Of a stretch of DNA of 64,000 nt, positions 16,090 to 26,732 are shown piece by piece. The notes beneath the pieces are model-generated. The model saw only the letters and a list, made by a program, of their open reading frames with translations. It searched no databases and was not told the DNA's origin. The first letter of the stretch is position 1. Each line of letters starts with the position of its first letter. The DNA is from JAXGZG01 sp040771825 (GTDB lineage: Bacteria; Bacillota; Sulfobacillia; Fermentithermobacillales; Fermentithermobacillaceae). The stretch is taken from positions 248,001 to 312,000 of the forward strand of contig JAXGZG010000003.1 in NCBI GenBank assembly GCA_040771825.1, given 5' to 3'. Position numbers and translations under genes: made by a program.

Positions 16090-18116
16090 TCACCCTACCT
16101 TCGCTACAGCCTTGCTGCCCACCCCGTCATCGCCGGAGGCGGTGACTTCCAGATAGTAGTGCAGTCTCTCCTTGAGTCCCTTCACGTGGCTGATGATGCC
16201 AACCATGCGATCTTTATCGTGAAGTCGTTCTAGGGCGCCGATGACCGAGTCCAACTTTTCATCGTCCAGCGTACCGAACCCTTCGTCGAGGAAAAAGAAC
16301 CCGAGGGGGTATTGTCCCCGTAGCTGCACCTTTGATGAGAGAGCCAGCGCCAGGGCCAGCGAAGTCAGGAAGGTTTCCCCTCCCGAGAGGGTCGCGACCG
16401 AGCGCCTCTCTCCCCCGTTGAAGTCATCGCGGATGACAAAGTCAGTCCCGTCGGAAATTTCAAGGGCGTAACGCTGGCCCGTAAGACTACCGAGACGAGT
16501 CGAGGCATCCGCTGCCATATCCCTCAGATGCTCTTCGGCAAGAAACTTGACGAAAGCCTTTCCGCGAAGCATGGCCGCGAGGCGCGACGCTACATCCCTT
16601 CGCTTCTCTGCTTCGAGCCTGCCGCGTTGGAGTTCGTCCCGGCGGGTCCGGCGAATGAGGATATCATTCAACGCTTGCCGGGCGATCGCGGTACCCTGAT
16701 TAAGAGTTTTCACCGCGGACTCCAGTCTCTTGACCGAAGCCTCCAGTGCGTCGTGCTCCTCACGTTAGCCCAACTGTGCTGCTCGGCGTCGCCTGCGGCC
16801 AAAGGCGGGTGACTCAGGGATCCGCACACGGGACAGGCCTGTCCCTCGCGCAACTCAGAAGCTAGGACGCAAGCCTGATCCTGGATGAGAGCCAAAGAAA
16901 CTCGCCGGTTCGCCTCGCGCTCTAGTCTCTCGGCATACTCGATTTCCGGCTCGGCAACGGCAAGCGTTCCGCGCTTTCGAAAGTCGCAAGTGCCTGAAGC
17001 GCCCTCCCGATCAGTACTCTGCGGACAGGGTCAACCGTCAAGACCCGTTGTTTCTCTGAAAGGGTTTCCACCTCGTCGGCGGTCCGCGCCGCCTCTCCTT
17101 CGAGATCCGTTAACGCGGTACGCTCCTTGGCGACTGCCTGAGCAATCTTCCCAACCCTATCATCGGCCGACTTCGCCTGAGCTGCCAGTCTGTCGAGTTC
17201 CGCCTTGACCGACAGCGCCTCTTCCAGCCTGGTCATTTTCGCCGTAAGGATCGGCTCCTCGCGTTCTTGCCGCTCTCGAGCGCCGCTGAGTTCTTCCTCC
17301 GCGGACTTCAACGAGTTCTGCGCGGTGTCCAGCCGGGCAACCGTCGCGTCTAGATTCGTCCGGTTCTGTGACCGCTCCGAGGCCAGCCGCTTGGCCGTTT
17401 CGATTGCGCCTTTGAGTGGAACGGCCCATCTTGCCAAATCCAGGGAAGATCTGTCACGCTCGATATTCGCGGCGTTTGCATCCAGCGCTTCTCTACGGTC
17501 CCGGGCGATAGTCAACCGGTCGTTGAGTGTCTTTAGCCCCGTCGCTTCTTCGTAAGACTTCCGCGCCTTCGCGGCTACGTATAGCGGCTCGCCGAACCTG
17601 TCTAGCCTCAGGATGTGTCCCAGCATCTCAGCCCTCTCCGCCCCCTTGAGGCTCAGGAACTGGCCGAACTTGCCCTGGGGAGAACCACCGCCCTGCTGAA
17701 CTCGTCGTACGTCAGCCCGATAGTCTTGGCGAGTCGCTCGTTGACCGTCCTCGGCTGGTCGGCGAGAACTTCGCCATCCACGGTCATAAGCCTCGCGCTT
17801 TTCGCGCGCGCGCTTTGGGGTCGCCCTTCACCCTCTCGTAGACGCGCTGCACCGAGTACCGGACGCCTCCGAGTTCGAAGACGAAAGAGACTTCAGCGAA
17901 CTTTTCCTTGAGATTGATGATCCCTCCAGCGTTGTTCTCCGCCCTATCGACCTTGCCGTAGAGCGCAAGGGTGACAGCATCTAGGACCGAAGACTTCCCA
18001 CTCCCGGTCGGCCCGAATATGCCAAAGAGGCCGCCTCTGCCAAGCTGCTCAAAATCCACCGTCTGCGGTTCGCGGTAACTGTTGAGACCGCGGAACTCAA
18101 GCTTGAGGGGTTTCAT
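16090..18116 (-). pseudogene. sbcC: sbcC exonuclease ATPase subunit, multiply frameshifted
   Basis: Four frames on the minus strand together spell an SbcC/Rad50-like protein. The N-terminal ATPase half begins MKPLKLEFRGLNSYREPQTV with Walker A GPTGSGKSS (17784-18116). A coiled coil follows (16922-17626), then the zinc hook ACPVCGSLSHP (16710-16895), and the C-terminal half has signature TLSGGETFLTSLALALALS and Walker B FFFLDEGFGTLDDEKLDS (16090-16713). Shifts occur near 17800 (in a GC repeat), near 17670, between 16922 and 16895, and near 16710. The coiled coil after the hook is much shortened (about 675 codons in all versus about 1000 normally). SbcCD is a DNA-end processing nuclease. Here it is inactive. 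Confidence 0.92.
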
Positions 18117-18179
18117 CGGAGGCATCCTCCTTCCTATCCTCATCGAATCCATCCTCGTTAACCAGTTCGAGGAATAGGT

Positions 18180-18804
18180 CTATAACTCTTGAGACGTTTC
18201 TCCGCCGGCAAGCCGGCAAAAGAGCTTGAAGCGGTCGAGGAGCGGCAACTCAGAGACCCGTCGCTCCTCGGCGGCCTGCGCCTGACAGGTATTTAGCCAA
18301 CGAGTGTTGATGAGACCGAAATGGGCTTCTCTCAGGATGGAACGTTCGCTATCGGTCAGCGGCCGGTCCCGCGGAATTTCCAGGTCAAGGCCGGACACGC
18401 GATTTCCCTCCATCCGGGACCGATACGTATCCTTTTGGCACCGCCATCGGGTCCGCCGGGCTCGAGGTGATCGCCGGGACATCCCCCCAGCGAAATCCCG
18501 TGCCTCACGGCCAGCGGATTGGCCGCGCGGATCCGGTCCGGACTGTCGTGGTTCCCGGCGATTACAACAACTGCGCGCTTGCCTCCCGCTGAGAGACGCT
18601 CCAGTGCGTCAAAGTACAGTTCCTCCGCCTTGGCGGGAGGGTTTGAATTATCGAACACGTCGCCGGCGACCAAGACAAGATGAACGTCCTCTGCCGCGGC
18701 GATGCCGCACAGTTGATCTATGAGAACTGCACCTGCTCGGGAAAACGGTCACGGCCTTCGAGGGTGCGTCCAAGATGCCAGTCGGAGGTATGCAGTATTC
18801 TCAT
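18180..18804 (-). pseudogene. sbcD: sbcD nuclease subunit, frameshifted and internally deleted
   Basis: The reading starts at an ATG at 18804 with MRILHTSDWHLGRTLEGRDR, the Mre11-type metallophosphoesterase start. It is interrupted near 18722 and resumes as VLVAGDVFDNSNPP and GNHDSPDRI. It breaks again near 18480, then gives the capping-domain end (LREAHFGLINTRW). The central part with the last metal ligands is missing. The stop lies just upstream of sbcC, as in the usual sbcDC operon. Both genes have decayed together. Confidence 0.9.
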
Positions 18805-19290
18805 AGTCTGCCTTCTTTACTATGGTAGAGCGCTGTCGGTGACGCAGGGTGCTCAGAGAACAAAGCGAAGCCTCCACGGCCAAACGGGCCCTTTGGGGAC
18901 CCAGGCCGCAAGTTTCCCGTCTGGTCGCGGGTCGTTTGAGGCACTCCCGTCTCCATCGTCACCTAAACTGTTTCTGGCCCGATTCGGGTTTCCCTCTCCG
19001 TCGGACCGGACCATGAGACTCGCCCGGCTGCCTTTGACAATAAGCCAGAACGGTCTCAATCAAGAATGGGAACAACCTTTGCGGGCGCCAGATTTATCGG
19101 GTTTCTTAGACTCGTGGCCAGGAAAACAAACGCCCAGCCCACAGAGGGCTAGGCGTTTGCACACAACACTCGACGGCCAGACTATCATGGCACCCAAGGT
19201 ACCGTAGATCCTATTCTCTACTGCACGGCTCCCCAAACAGGCTATACAGCACTTGCGCCATCTCCGCTCCGGCAGCCGTGTTCTGTTGTG
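18805..19290. other. intergenic stretch, terminator only
   Basis: No convincing gene. A short minus frame (18853-19059) has no recognisable domain and no ribosome binding site. The stretch contains the intrinsic terminator of the downstream SLH protein gene. Confidence 0.5.
19120..19160 (-). terminator. intrinsic terminator after the GLUG/SLH surface protein gene
   Basis: On the minus strand a stem GCAAACGCCTAGCCC pairs with GGGCTGGGCGTTT across a short loop, with one mismatch, and is followed by GTTTTCC. It lies about 130 bases past the stop of the 19291 gene. Confidence 0.7.
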
Positions 19291-22200
19291 TCAGTTGCCT
19301 TCAATAAACCGCTCTAGCATGGTGGCCAGCTCGGCCCTGGTAGCAGGTCCTGTCGGGTCAAGTACGTTCCCGTCCTTACCGCGAATCAGCCCCGAGCCAA
19401 CCGCCCACTCCATAGCTTCTTTCGCCCATTCGGAGGTCATGTCGCCGTCCACAAAGCCTGTGAGCGGGGCGCGTTCAGAGACGTCTCGTCCCGCGTACTG
19501 GCTGTAGCGGTAGAAGAAGCAAGCTATCTGCTCCCTGGTGACCGAAAGCTCGGGCCCGAAGAGACCCTCGCCGAAGCCCTCGGCGATGCCGTTAGCGGCC
19601 GCCCAAGCCACGGCATCCGTGTACCATGTGCCATCCAATACGTCAGTGAAGGCGCCCAAAGGCGCTTCCGGGGTCTTCTCCAAACGATGGAGAATGGTGA
19701 CGATCATGGCGCGGTTTGTGGCCAAAAGCGGGTTGAACTCGTCTTCGGCTGTGCCGGTCATGAGGTCACTTTCAAAAACATACCTCACACTGTTGTAGAA
19801 CCAATCGGTCCCAGTGACATCCTCAAACGGGAAGACCCTACCAAAGGTAGCCGATATGCTGTGTTGTCTAGTCACTTCGTTGAAAGTATAAGTGATGACA
19901 GCTCCCATGCTCTCGCCGTCTACCAGAACATCCAAGACCTCGTAACCGTTGTCCGGTGTCACGGTGAAAGTGGCCGACGCGCCCATCAGAACCGTAGTGG
20001 TCATCGGGGTAATCGTACCGCCTGGACCTGCTTTCACGGTAATAAGGTAGGCGGGGATATAGCCGCCGCTCGGAGGAGGTGTGGGCAACGCGAGGATCGT
20101 AAGGCGGAACTCCGTAGTCTTGGGTTCCCCTCCATCTTTCGAGACGGTAGCCGTCAAGACCACTTCTTCGTTGGGTTCGCCGGCGGCGGGCCTAGTAACC
20201 GTTCCTGTGGCGGTGTCTACTAGTCCCTCAGGTTCAGCGCTCCAACCGATGGTAGTGCCGTAGGCGCCGGAATCCACCAGATTAAGGCCACTTGTCACCT
20301 GGCTCTCAGCACTATTGGATCCCTTGATCGCGTCCCAATCGAGATCGCCTAGAACGAAGGCGATAGCCTCGTCGGGCGTAGGATCAGCGGCGACTACGGT
20401 AAGCCTGAACGCTACGGTATCCGACGCCTCTCCCTTGCCAATGGTGGCGGTCAGAGTGACCGTTTGGTTACCATCTGTGAAAGCAGGTCTGGTCACGGCC
20501 CCTGTAGTAGTGTTGATGAAACTGCCGCTAGAGACGCTCCAACTAATTGTGGTGCCGTTGGCTCCGGAGGTCGGCAGGGGGTTAACAAGGTCCCCGGTGA
20601 TGCTGTCCTGCCCCGTGTTCTCTCTGGCAATAACGCTCCAGGTCAAAGCCGCCTTATCCAAAGCGACCGCGCCGGAATCGGGGGTGCCGGGCCCAACCGG
20701 TGTGACAGTCATCAGGAATGGGTAGCCACTGTTCTGACTGGCGTCAATGTCCCAAACCTCGGTGAAATCCCAGCCTGCGTAGGTGGCCTGTGTCTTCATT
20801 TGGTCTGTGGTCTTGCCTACCACCCCAAGACCGCCTACAGACGAGGAGCAGCCCGACGTGTCGGTATCCCAATAGCTGTTGGTACATTTTTCGGTACCTT
20901 CTCCTATCAGACCGCCACGCAAGGACTCGCCCGTTACTAGCCCTGTGGCATAGGTGCAAGTTATTGTGCCCCAGTTACTACCAACTAGGCCGCCGACCTG
21001 ACTCACACCCTGAACCGCTCCCATCGCGTAGCAGTCACCAATGGCGCCATCGTAAGTGTTTGTCCCGACCAGTCCTCCGGCGGCCTTGTTCGTGCTATTG
21101 ACGGCACCTACGGCATAGCAACGGGAAATCTGGCCACCGGAGTTGTGGCCAACCAATCCACCGACGGAACCAGTGTCAACCGCAGCACCGATGCCTTCCA
21201 CGTCACCCGTGGCAAAACAACGCGAAACCTCGCCGGCGTTAGTGCCCATCAGTCCGCCCACTCGCGCCTTCCCCGTCACTTTACCCGAGGCGCTAGACTG
21301 CGTGATGGTGCATGACCTGAACACGTTCCCTGCCAGTCCCCCGACAGAGTCGCCCGCGCCTATCCCTGAAGCGGTAACGTTGCCTGCGGCATGACATTCT
21401 GAAATGGTAGCCGGTGCAGCGGCTGATGCATTAACTAGCCCGACCAGACCACCCATGCATTGATCTACGCCGCTCACGCTGCAGTCTGCAGAAGACCTAC
21501 GGATTTCGCTTCCGCCGAGTGTCCCCACCAAACCCCCGACATAGCTCGTTCCGCTCACACTGCCAGAAATCAGGTGGACATCCTCGATCTTAGTGGGTGC
21601 GGTGGGAGTGCCTCGCTCCGTAACAACACCCGCGAGCCCGCCTACTGAAGACTGCGCTAGGATCGCCACGCCTTCGAGGGTCAGGTTTCTGAACGTTGCT
21701 CCCTTGGCTGCCCCGAACAGACCCACGTTGCTAGTATCGCCGCGGTTGATACGGAGGTTGCTGACGGTGTGTTCATCGCCATCAAAGGTACCGGTGAAAG
21801 GGCTGTCATAGTCACCGATAGGCTCCCAGCCGACGTCCCCGTTGTACGGGGCGACATTAAGATCCAAATTCGCAGTGAGCTTGAAGTGCTTATCGGCGTG
21901 CTCTGTTCCCAGGTAACTGCGCACGTTACTAAGCTGTTTTGGGGTGGCTATAAGGAAAGGGGTCTCCTCGCTGCCCTCACCGCCGGCGAACTCGGGCGGC
22001 GCCACATCCAAGACATATACAGTGCCCGCACCGGAGTCGTTAGTGTAGATCCGATAGCCATCTTCGATGGTATAATACTTGTCTGCAGCAACTGTCCCGC
22101 TTCGGATTTGGATATAGAACAGTGCCGTAATGGCCCCATCGATGGTAACCCGCGATGGACCATCATACCTCGGATCTCGGTCTATCACCACACCGGTGCC

Positions 22201-23098
22201 GTCGGACACAACGTTGCCGTTGACCTCTATGTCACAGTCGTCAACGGCTTTTACTCCGAAGCCCGACTCATCTGTGGAACTGACATCGCCCCGTATATGT
22301 ATACTGGCAGAAACAGAGGCGTACGCGCCGCCAAAGACTCCGGTGACATTGCCGAATACGGTAACGCTTGAGCCTGCGGCCAGCACGCCAATGCTCTCAG
22401 AGCCGGTAGCGGTGACGTTTCCCTTTACGATAACCTCTCCGTCATCCCAAGCATCAACGGCGGCGCAATCATACTCGTATTCGGACTCGTCGAGATTATC
22501 CGCCCTTGCGGTAACATTGCCCTCGACTGTTACCAATCCCTTGGAGTTGCCCGTCGCCCCGATACCTCCAATACCCGTAGCAGTGGCATCTCCGAGCACG
22601 GTGATGGTCGCATCTTTACCGTTCGCACAGGCACCGCAGCCGTAGGTACCGGTTGCCGTCGCATTGGTGACAGTGACTGCGGGGCTCCCTGCGTCACTAA
22701 TGGCGGCGAATACCCCATACTGGCTGCCAGTGACATTAAACTTACCTTCGCCTTTCAGCGCAACTGCAGCGTTGCCTGTCACATAGAGGCCGCTTGTCGC
22801 TTCCACGTTGTCCCCTTCTGCGTTGTTGACTACATTGAGGTCATACCCATTCAAGTTGAAGGTAACGCTTTTGTCCTCAATCACAATACCGGCCTCGTAA
22901 TTGATGTTATCCAGCAGTTGGATGGTCTGTCCGCTCACGACCGCGGCAAGCGCGGCGTTCAGAGTGTCGTACCCGACACCGGTCTCAACCGATTTTGCAG
23001 ACGTCTCCCTCGGCCGCGACAACAGACAAAGGCATGAACGCTGTCCAAACGCAGAACACCAGCAACACCGATAACATCCTACTGAGCGCTTTTCTCAT
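19291..23098 (-). CDS. large S-layer-homology surface protein with GLUG repeats; signal peptide out of frame
   Basis: The main frame (19291-23022, about 1240 codons) starts right after a signal peptide encoded in another frame from an ATG at 23098: MRKALSRMLSVLLVFCVWTA, then FMPLSVVAA. The order is: beta-helix region rich in VEGNVTA-type repeats (1-330); at least six GLUG-like VGGLVG repeats (about 430-740); two immunoglobulin-like repeats with TTISWSV and TTIGWSA; an InlB-like SATFTVTPDNGYEV repeat; and three SLH domains (last 180 residues). SLH domains bind pyruvylated cell-wall polymer. One extra base in the AAAA run at 22993-22996 (plus strand TTTT) would explain the broken link. So the gene is either a fresh pseudogene, a phase-variable gene or affected by a sequencing error. 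Confidence 0.85.
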
Positions 23099-23385
23099 GA
23101 GACACCCTCGCTTTCTATTAGTGCGTTTTGGCATAGCTGTCAGAGAGCCCATTTCTCGCGGTTTCGGGGCTCAGCGTGTTAGCCTGAAGTCTTTGTTCGT
23201 TCCATCTGATAGGCCGGTACGATTTGTGCCACCATGAGTATTCTGGTAATCCGTTTGGCTGCGAGGATAGGCCGAATATGCTCATAATCAGTACGGAAAA
23301 TGTGGTTCTTGAGATCAAGAGAAGGAAGTCCGGCTCTCGCGCTGAGGCTAAAGCCGGACTTCCTCTTGTTACTCTACGGAACGGT
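23099..23385. other. intergenic stretch with a strong hairpin
   Basis: No gene seen. GGAAGTCCGGCT (23324-23335) pairs perfectly with AGCCGGACTTCC (23352-23363). It lies just past the end of the PAS-AraC gene, and a pyrimidine-rich TTCTCTT follows on the minus strand, so it probably terminates that gene. Confidence 0.65.
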
Positions 23386-25035
23386 TTATTTCACTTTCGC
23401 GTTTTCCCGATACGCAGACGGCGTAACGCCGACCTTCTTCCTGAAGAGCCTTGAGGAATGGCTATTGTAATCCATGCCGCAAGCGGCAAACGCCTGCGCA
23501 ACGGTGAGGTTGTTGTCGAGCAGCTTTCCCTTTAGCTTCTTGATCTTGAAGTCAACATAGTACTGGTGAGGCGTCAACCCAACGTGTTTCTTGAACAGTT
23601 TGGTGAAGTGAGACTTGCTGAGGCAGGCGGCCTTTGCCGTTTCATTGGCGTCAAACGGCTCATGCCAGTGAGTTTCAATGTACTGTTTGCCGCGTCCGAT
23701 TTCTTCTTTCCCCCGGTATATCTTCTTAAAGATAAAGACGGCCGCAAAAGCTCCTACCGACCCGTCAGCGATTAGCAGCGGGAAGCACGTGATGTCTGAG
23801 CTTATCGTCTGTATGTCCCTGTCCACGACGTTAAAATACCGGATCATATCCTGATAGGACGCATGGAAATCGGTAAGGAACACAGTTTTGCCCTTTAGCA
23901 CCTGCTTGACCTGGTTCACAAGGCCAAGTTCGCGCACAATGGGGTCCTCAAAGACGTTGTACTCGCCCACATGCGCCTCCCTGCTTCTGATGCCTATCAT
24001 CCGCAGCGTCGCTTCGTTTATCAGCCTAGCAGTTCCGTCGGGTGAGAATATCTGAATCGGGTAGGGAAAGGACTCGAATACTGTCGCAAGCAGGTCTTGT
24101 CCTTCGAAAAGCGACTGGGGTGATTCAGTGAAACTCCTTTGCGCATCCTCAATCTGACCTTTCATGGATTGACCCTCATTTCTTCTTGAGGTGACACTAT
24201 CCCGATAGACCGAAGGGGAAACACCCACTCTTTCTCTAAACAGCCTTGCGAAGTGGCCGTTATAGTTAATGTTGCAGGAGGCAAACACCTGGGCAATGGA
24301 AAGGTTGGTATCGAGTAGCTTCTCCTTCAATCTGCCAATTTTGTGGTTGATGTAGTACTGATGAGGGGTCACGCCGGTGTGCTTCCTGAATAGCCTTGCA
24401 AGATGGGCTCTGCTGAGACAGGCCGCCTTAGCCGTTTCGTTGGCGTCAAACCTGTCAAGCCAATGGCGCACTATGTAGTCTTTCGCCTTTTCGATTTCAT
24501 CCTTCCCGCGATAGACTCTCGTATTGACCAAGAACGCCACGACATTTCGCACTCGTTTCGCATCATCCAGAATGGGGAAAACCGTAACGTCCTGATATAT
24601 TGCCTCCACATCGAGGTCCAGAATGTCGTAACGCTGCGAGATGTCCTTCAAGGGCACTCTTACATCCCGGGAGAAGACGGTTTCTCCCTGAAAAGCCCTC
24701 TTCAACAAGTTGAGTTGGCCCGTAGCGATTACGGAAGGATCTTTCAAGACATTGTACTTCCCGACAACCATGTCCGGGCTGATAGCATGGTACTCGGCCA
24801 GCATGGCTTTGTTCACCATCACCGAAGTGCCGTCCGGATCGTAAACCTGAATCGGGTAGGGGAAAAGCTCGATCGCTTCGGCAAGCAGTTCTGCTTCTCT
24901 GCCGGGTAGCGACTGAACTGATTCAAAAGAGGGTTGAATCCCCAAGGTGTTCAAAGCCGGTAGGCCGACGTCTCGGCAAAGAGACTTAACTGCCTGGACT
25001 GCCGCGCGTGCGGCCCCTTCCAACGACTCAGCCAT
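23386..25035 (-). CDS. AraC-type regulator made of two PAS-like/AraC-HTH units in tandem
   Basis: 549 residues. Each half carries a PAS-like sensor followed by a complete AraC DNA-binding domain with two helix-turn-helices. Sensor 1 contains FPYPIQVYDPDGT and sensor 2 FPYPIQIFSPDGT. HTH domain 1 has ANETAKAACLSRAHLARLF and GVTPHQYYINHKI; domain 2 has ANETAKAACLSKSHFTKLF and GLTPHQYYVDFKI. The halves are clearly a tandem duplication (units roughly residues 40-300 and 315-549). The first 33 residues are not regulator sequence. They read as the C-terminal part of an iron-containing alcohol dehydrogenase, so the true start is uncertain and the natural N-terminus may be an alternative start codon inside residues 30-70. 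It ends at a strong hairpin. Confidence 0.88.
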   Translation of the reverse strand: MAESLEGAARAAVQAVKSLCRDVGLPALNTLGIQPSFESVQSLPGREAELLAEAIELFPYPIQVYDPDGTSVMVNKAMLAEYHAISPDMVVGKYNVLKDPSVIATGQLNLLKRAFQGETVFSRDVRVPLKDISQRYDILDLDVEAIYQDVTVFPILDDAKRVRNVVAFLVNTRVYRGKDEIEKAKDYIVRHWLDRFDANETAKAACLSRAHLARLFRKHTGVTPHQYYINHKIGRLKEKLLDTNLSIAQVFASCNINYNGHFARLFRERVGVSPSVYRDSVTSRRNEGQSMKGQIEDAQRSFTESPQSLFEGQDLLATVFESFPYPIQIFSPDGTARLINEATLRMIGIRSREAHVGEYNVFEDPIVRELGLVNQVKQVLKGKTVFLTDFHASYQDMIRYFNVVDRDIQTISSDITCFPLLIADGSVGAFAAVFIFKKIYRGKEEIGRGKQYIETHWHEPFDANETAKAACLSKSHFTKLFKKHVGLTPHQYYVDFKIKKLKGKLLDNNLTVAQAFAACGMDYNSHSSRLFRKKVGVTPSAYRENAKVK

Positions 25036-25280
25036 GCAGTCACATTTCTATCCTTAGGGTTCGGCTCAACCTCGTCAAATACCGTTGCCTCAATGCCGGC
25101 TTCCCTCAACGGGTCAAGGACCGCCCAGTCCGACAATGCACCTCGTACTCCCTTATCTGTCACGACTAGGACTCTCCGAGCTCCGAGACGGGATAGCTCC
25201 AATGCCAAGTTTGAGAACATGCCCGGTCCGTACTCAATCCTGGTCGGCGTCTCGAAGCTGAAAGAACGTGTCAAGTTCAT
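24936..25280 (-). pseudogene. iron-containing alcohol dehydrogenase, internally deleted
   Basis: A good start (AGGAGG 8 bases upstream of ATG at 25280) opens a typical type III alcohol dehydrogenase N-terminus: SFETPTRIEYGPGMF, then RRVLVVTDKGVR and GIEATVFDEVEPNPKDRNV. After 80 residues the sequence jumps, with a frame change, to a piece from the C-terminal helical domain: EGAARAAVQAVKSLCRDVGLP. The GGGSP cofactor-binding region and the metal-binding histidines are gone. The second piece is read in the frame of the downstream AraC-type gene. The enzyme is dead. Confidence 0.8.
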
Positions 25281-25786
25281 TGGGTAAGCCTCCTGTCCTG
25301 CGTCTCAATGCGTGCGTCTTGCCGGATACCGACGCATGCACCAAGCGGATGCAAACGCCCGCGTCGACAAACGCAGATGCCATGCGCTCATCGGATGCAG
25401 GCGCGTGCGCTATCAGGTCCTTGTGTTCGCCGCGAGAGCCCGGTTAGCCTCCTAATACAATCGGGACAAGGCATCAGCCCGAAGGATACACGGAGCTCAG
25501 AAAGCGGGAAAACAGAGTTCTGTTGACATTTGAGCGCGTAGGACAAGCGCTAGTGACCTTCTTCGCGGTCATCTTCTCCAAGCGGCTTTATCTCCACCAC
25601 CTGAAAGCCATCGAGAACTGACGGGGGCAACGCACTCGGATGGGGGGACGGTCTGCCTGCTAGAGTCTCCCGACAACAGCAAGGCAATCTCAAGCAGGGC
25701 CGGCGTGGTGTGCCCGCCCGCGCTGTCGGCCTTGGCCTTGCATGGTATAATAAGGGTAAGGAATCGCAAATGGGAGGCCCGGAACC
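25281..25786. other. intergenic stretch, about 500 bases
   Basis: No recognisable gene. The first 150 bases are rich in related GATGCA/GACGCATGC words (25320-25410) without forming a regular array. The right side carries a candidate promoter for the nucleotidyltransferase-like gene, with TATAAT at 25746-25751. No good -35 box is seen. Confidence 0.45.
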
Positions 25787-26353
25787 GTGGCTGATTTGGG
25801 ACATACAGGGCCCATAGACAGGACAACGCTCCTGGAGATATTTGAGTACTTGAACGAAAGGCTCAAGGAGAACCAGCTGCATCTAGAGATCACCCTGTAC
25901 GGGGGCTCAATAATGACCATGTTATACGACAACAGGCCCGCCACCAAGGACATCGACTGCGTGTTCAATCCGTCGAACATCAGCCTGCTTCAGAACATAT
26001 TGGACATGACCGGATACGTTTTCGGCCTGCCCGAAAACTGGATAAACGAGCAAGTCAAAGAACCGCTGCAGCACCTTCTGAGAGAGGATAAGGAGACTTT
26101 CAGGGCTTACTCAAATCTTACGATACTGAAACCCGTAGCGAGGCAGCTTCTGGCCATGAAGGTGTTGGCCGCCAGACCGGAGCCCGCCATGGATTTCTTT
26201 GACGCGTACCTTCTGTGCAAGGACCTGAGCATCACGACTAAGGAAGAACTCCTGAACACGATATCTGTGTATGTGCCCAGGACCCTTCTGGGCGAACGGC
26301 AGCTGAACTTCATTAGGTATCTGGGTAAGGATCTGGGCTATGATTGGGAATAA
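25787..26353 (+). CDS. nucleotidyltransferase-fold protein, DUF6036-like
   Basis: 188 residues. The motif ITLYGGSIMTMLYDNRPATKDIDCVF (split by my eye as GGS followed by D-x-D about 20 residues later) is the core of the nucleotidyltransferase fold, as in AbiEii-like and DUF6036 proteins. The later helices (KPVARQLLAMKVLAARP, MDFFDAYLLCKDL) also match that family, where the KVLAAR region follows the active site. The start is GTG with GGGAGG 9 bases upstream. It overlaps the following gene by 14 bases. Such proteins are often toxin or antitoxin components that transfer nucleotides to protein or RNA, but the activity here is not established. Confidence 0.7.
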   Translation: MADLGHTGPIDRTTLLEIFEYLNERLKENQLHLEITLYGGSIMTMLYDNRPATKDIDCVFNPSNISLLQNILDMTGYVFGLPENWINEQVKEPLQHLLREDKETFRAYSNLTILKPVARQLLAMKVLAARPEPAMDFFDAYLLCKDLSITTKEELLNTISVYVPRTLLGERQLNFIRYLGKDLGYDWE

Positions 26354-26720
26354 CCACCTGAGGGAGCTATTTGAGTGCCCGCAAGAAGACGCGGGTTTGA
26401 ACCAACTACTGGAACTGCTGGCATTCAAGGACGCACCGTTCATAGACGGCTTGATCAGAGAACCCGTGGACCTTGACCTCTGCAGCGACGAGGAAATCCG
26501 GTTTCTCACAAAGGCATCCGCGTTAATAGACTATTACCTGCAACGTCATGGGATCGACGTTCCGGACTGGCTCAGGGACAAGAGACTGTGCTTCGACGAA
26601 CCTTACTACCACCCCAGACGGCTCAGCGACTTTGACAGGTTTAGGCTCACGTTCAAAAGCCCCGGACCGTTCAAAAGAAGAAACGTCTTCTTTGACCTGG
26701 ACGGTATCGGAAGGGTCTAG
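26340..26720 (+). CDS. partner of the nucleotidyltransferase-like protein, unknown family
   Basis: 126 residues that I do not recognise by name. Visible features are an N-terminal helical part with LNQLLELLAFKDAPFIDGLI, the middle VPDWLRDKRLCFDEPYYHP, and a conserved-looking end FKSPGPFKRRNVFFDLDGIGRV. The phrase SP-x-x-FKRRNVF resembles the end of helical domains that accompany DUF6036-type nucleotidyltransferases. It overlaps the upstream gene by 14 bases and is translationally coupled to it. The pair is followed by a bidirectional hairpin, so this is a two-gene unit. Confidence 0.6.
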   Translation: MIGNNHLRELFECPQEDAGLNQLLELLAFKDAPFIDGLIREPVDLDLCSDEEIRFLTKASALIDYYLQRHGIDVPDWLRDKRLCFDEPYYHPRRLSDFDRFRLTFKSPGPFKRRNVFFDLDGIGRV

Positions 26721-26732
26721 GGGCTTAGCGGA

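Noticed and set aside
19687..22645. Numerous long plus frames opposite the GLUG/SLH protein
   Set aside because: They arise from the regular composition of the repeats; none has a start site or known domain.
25320..25420. Recurring GATGCA/GACGCATGC words as a possible repeat array or CRISPR
   Set aside because: Spacing is irregular and the units are too short and variable for a CRISPR or a clear iteron array.
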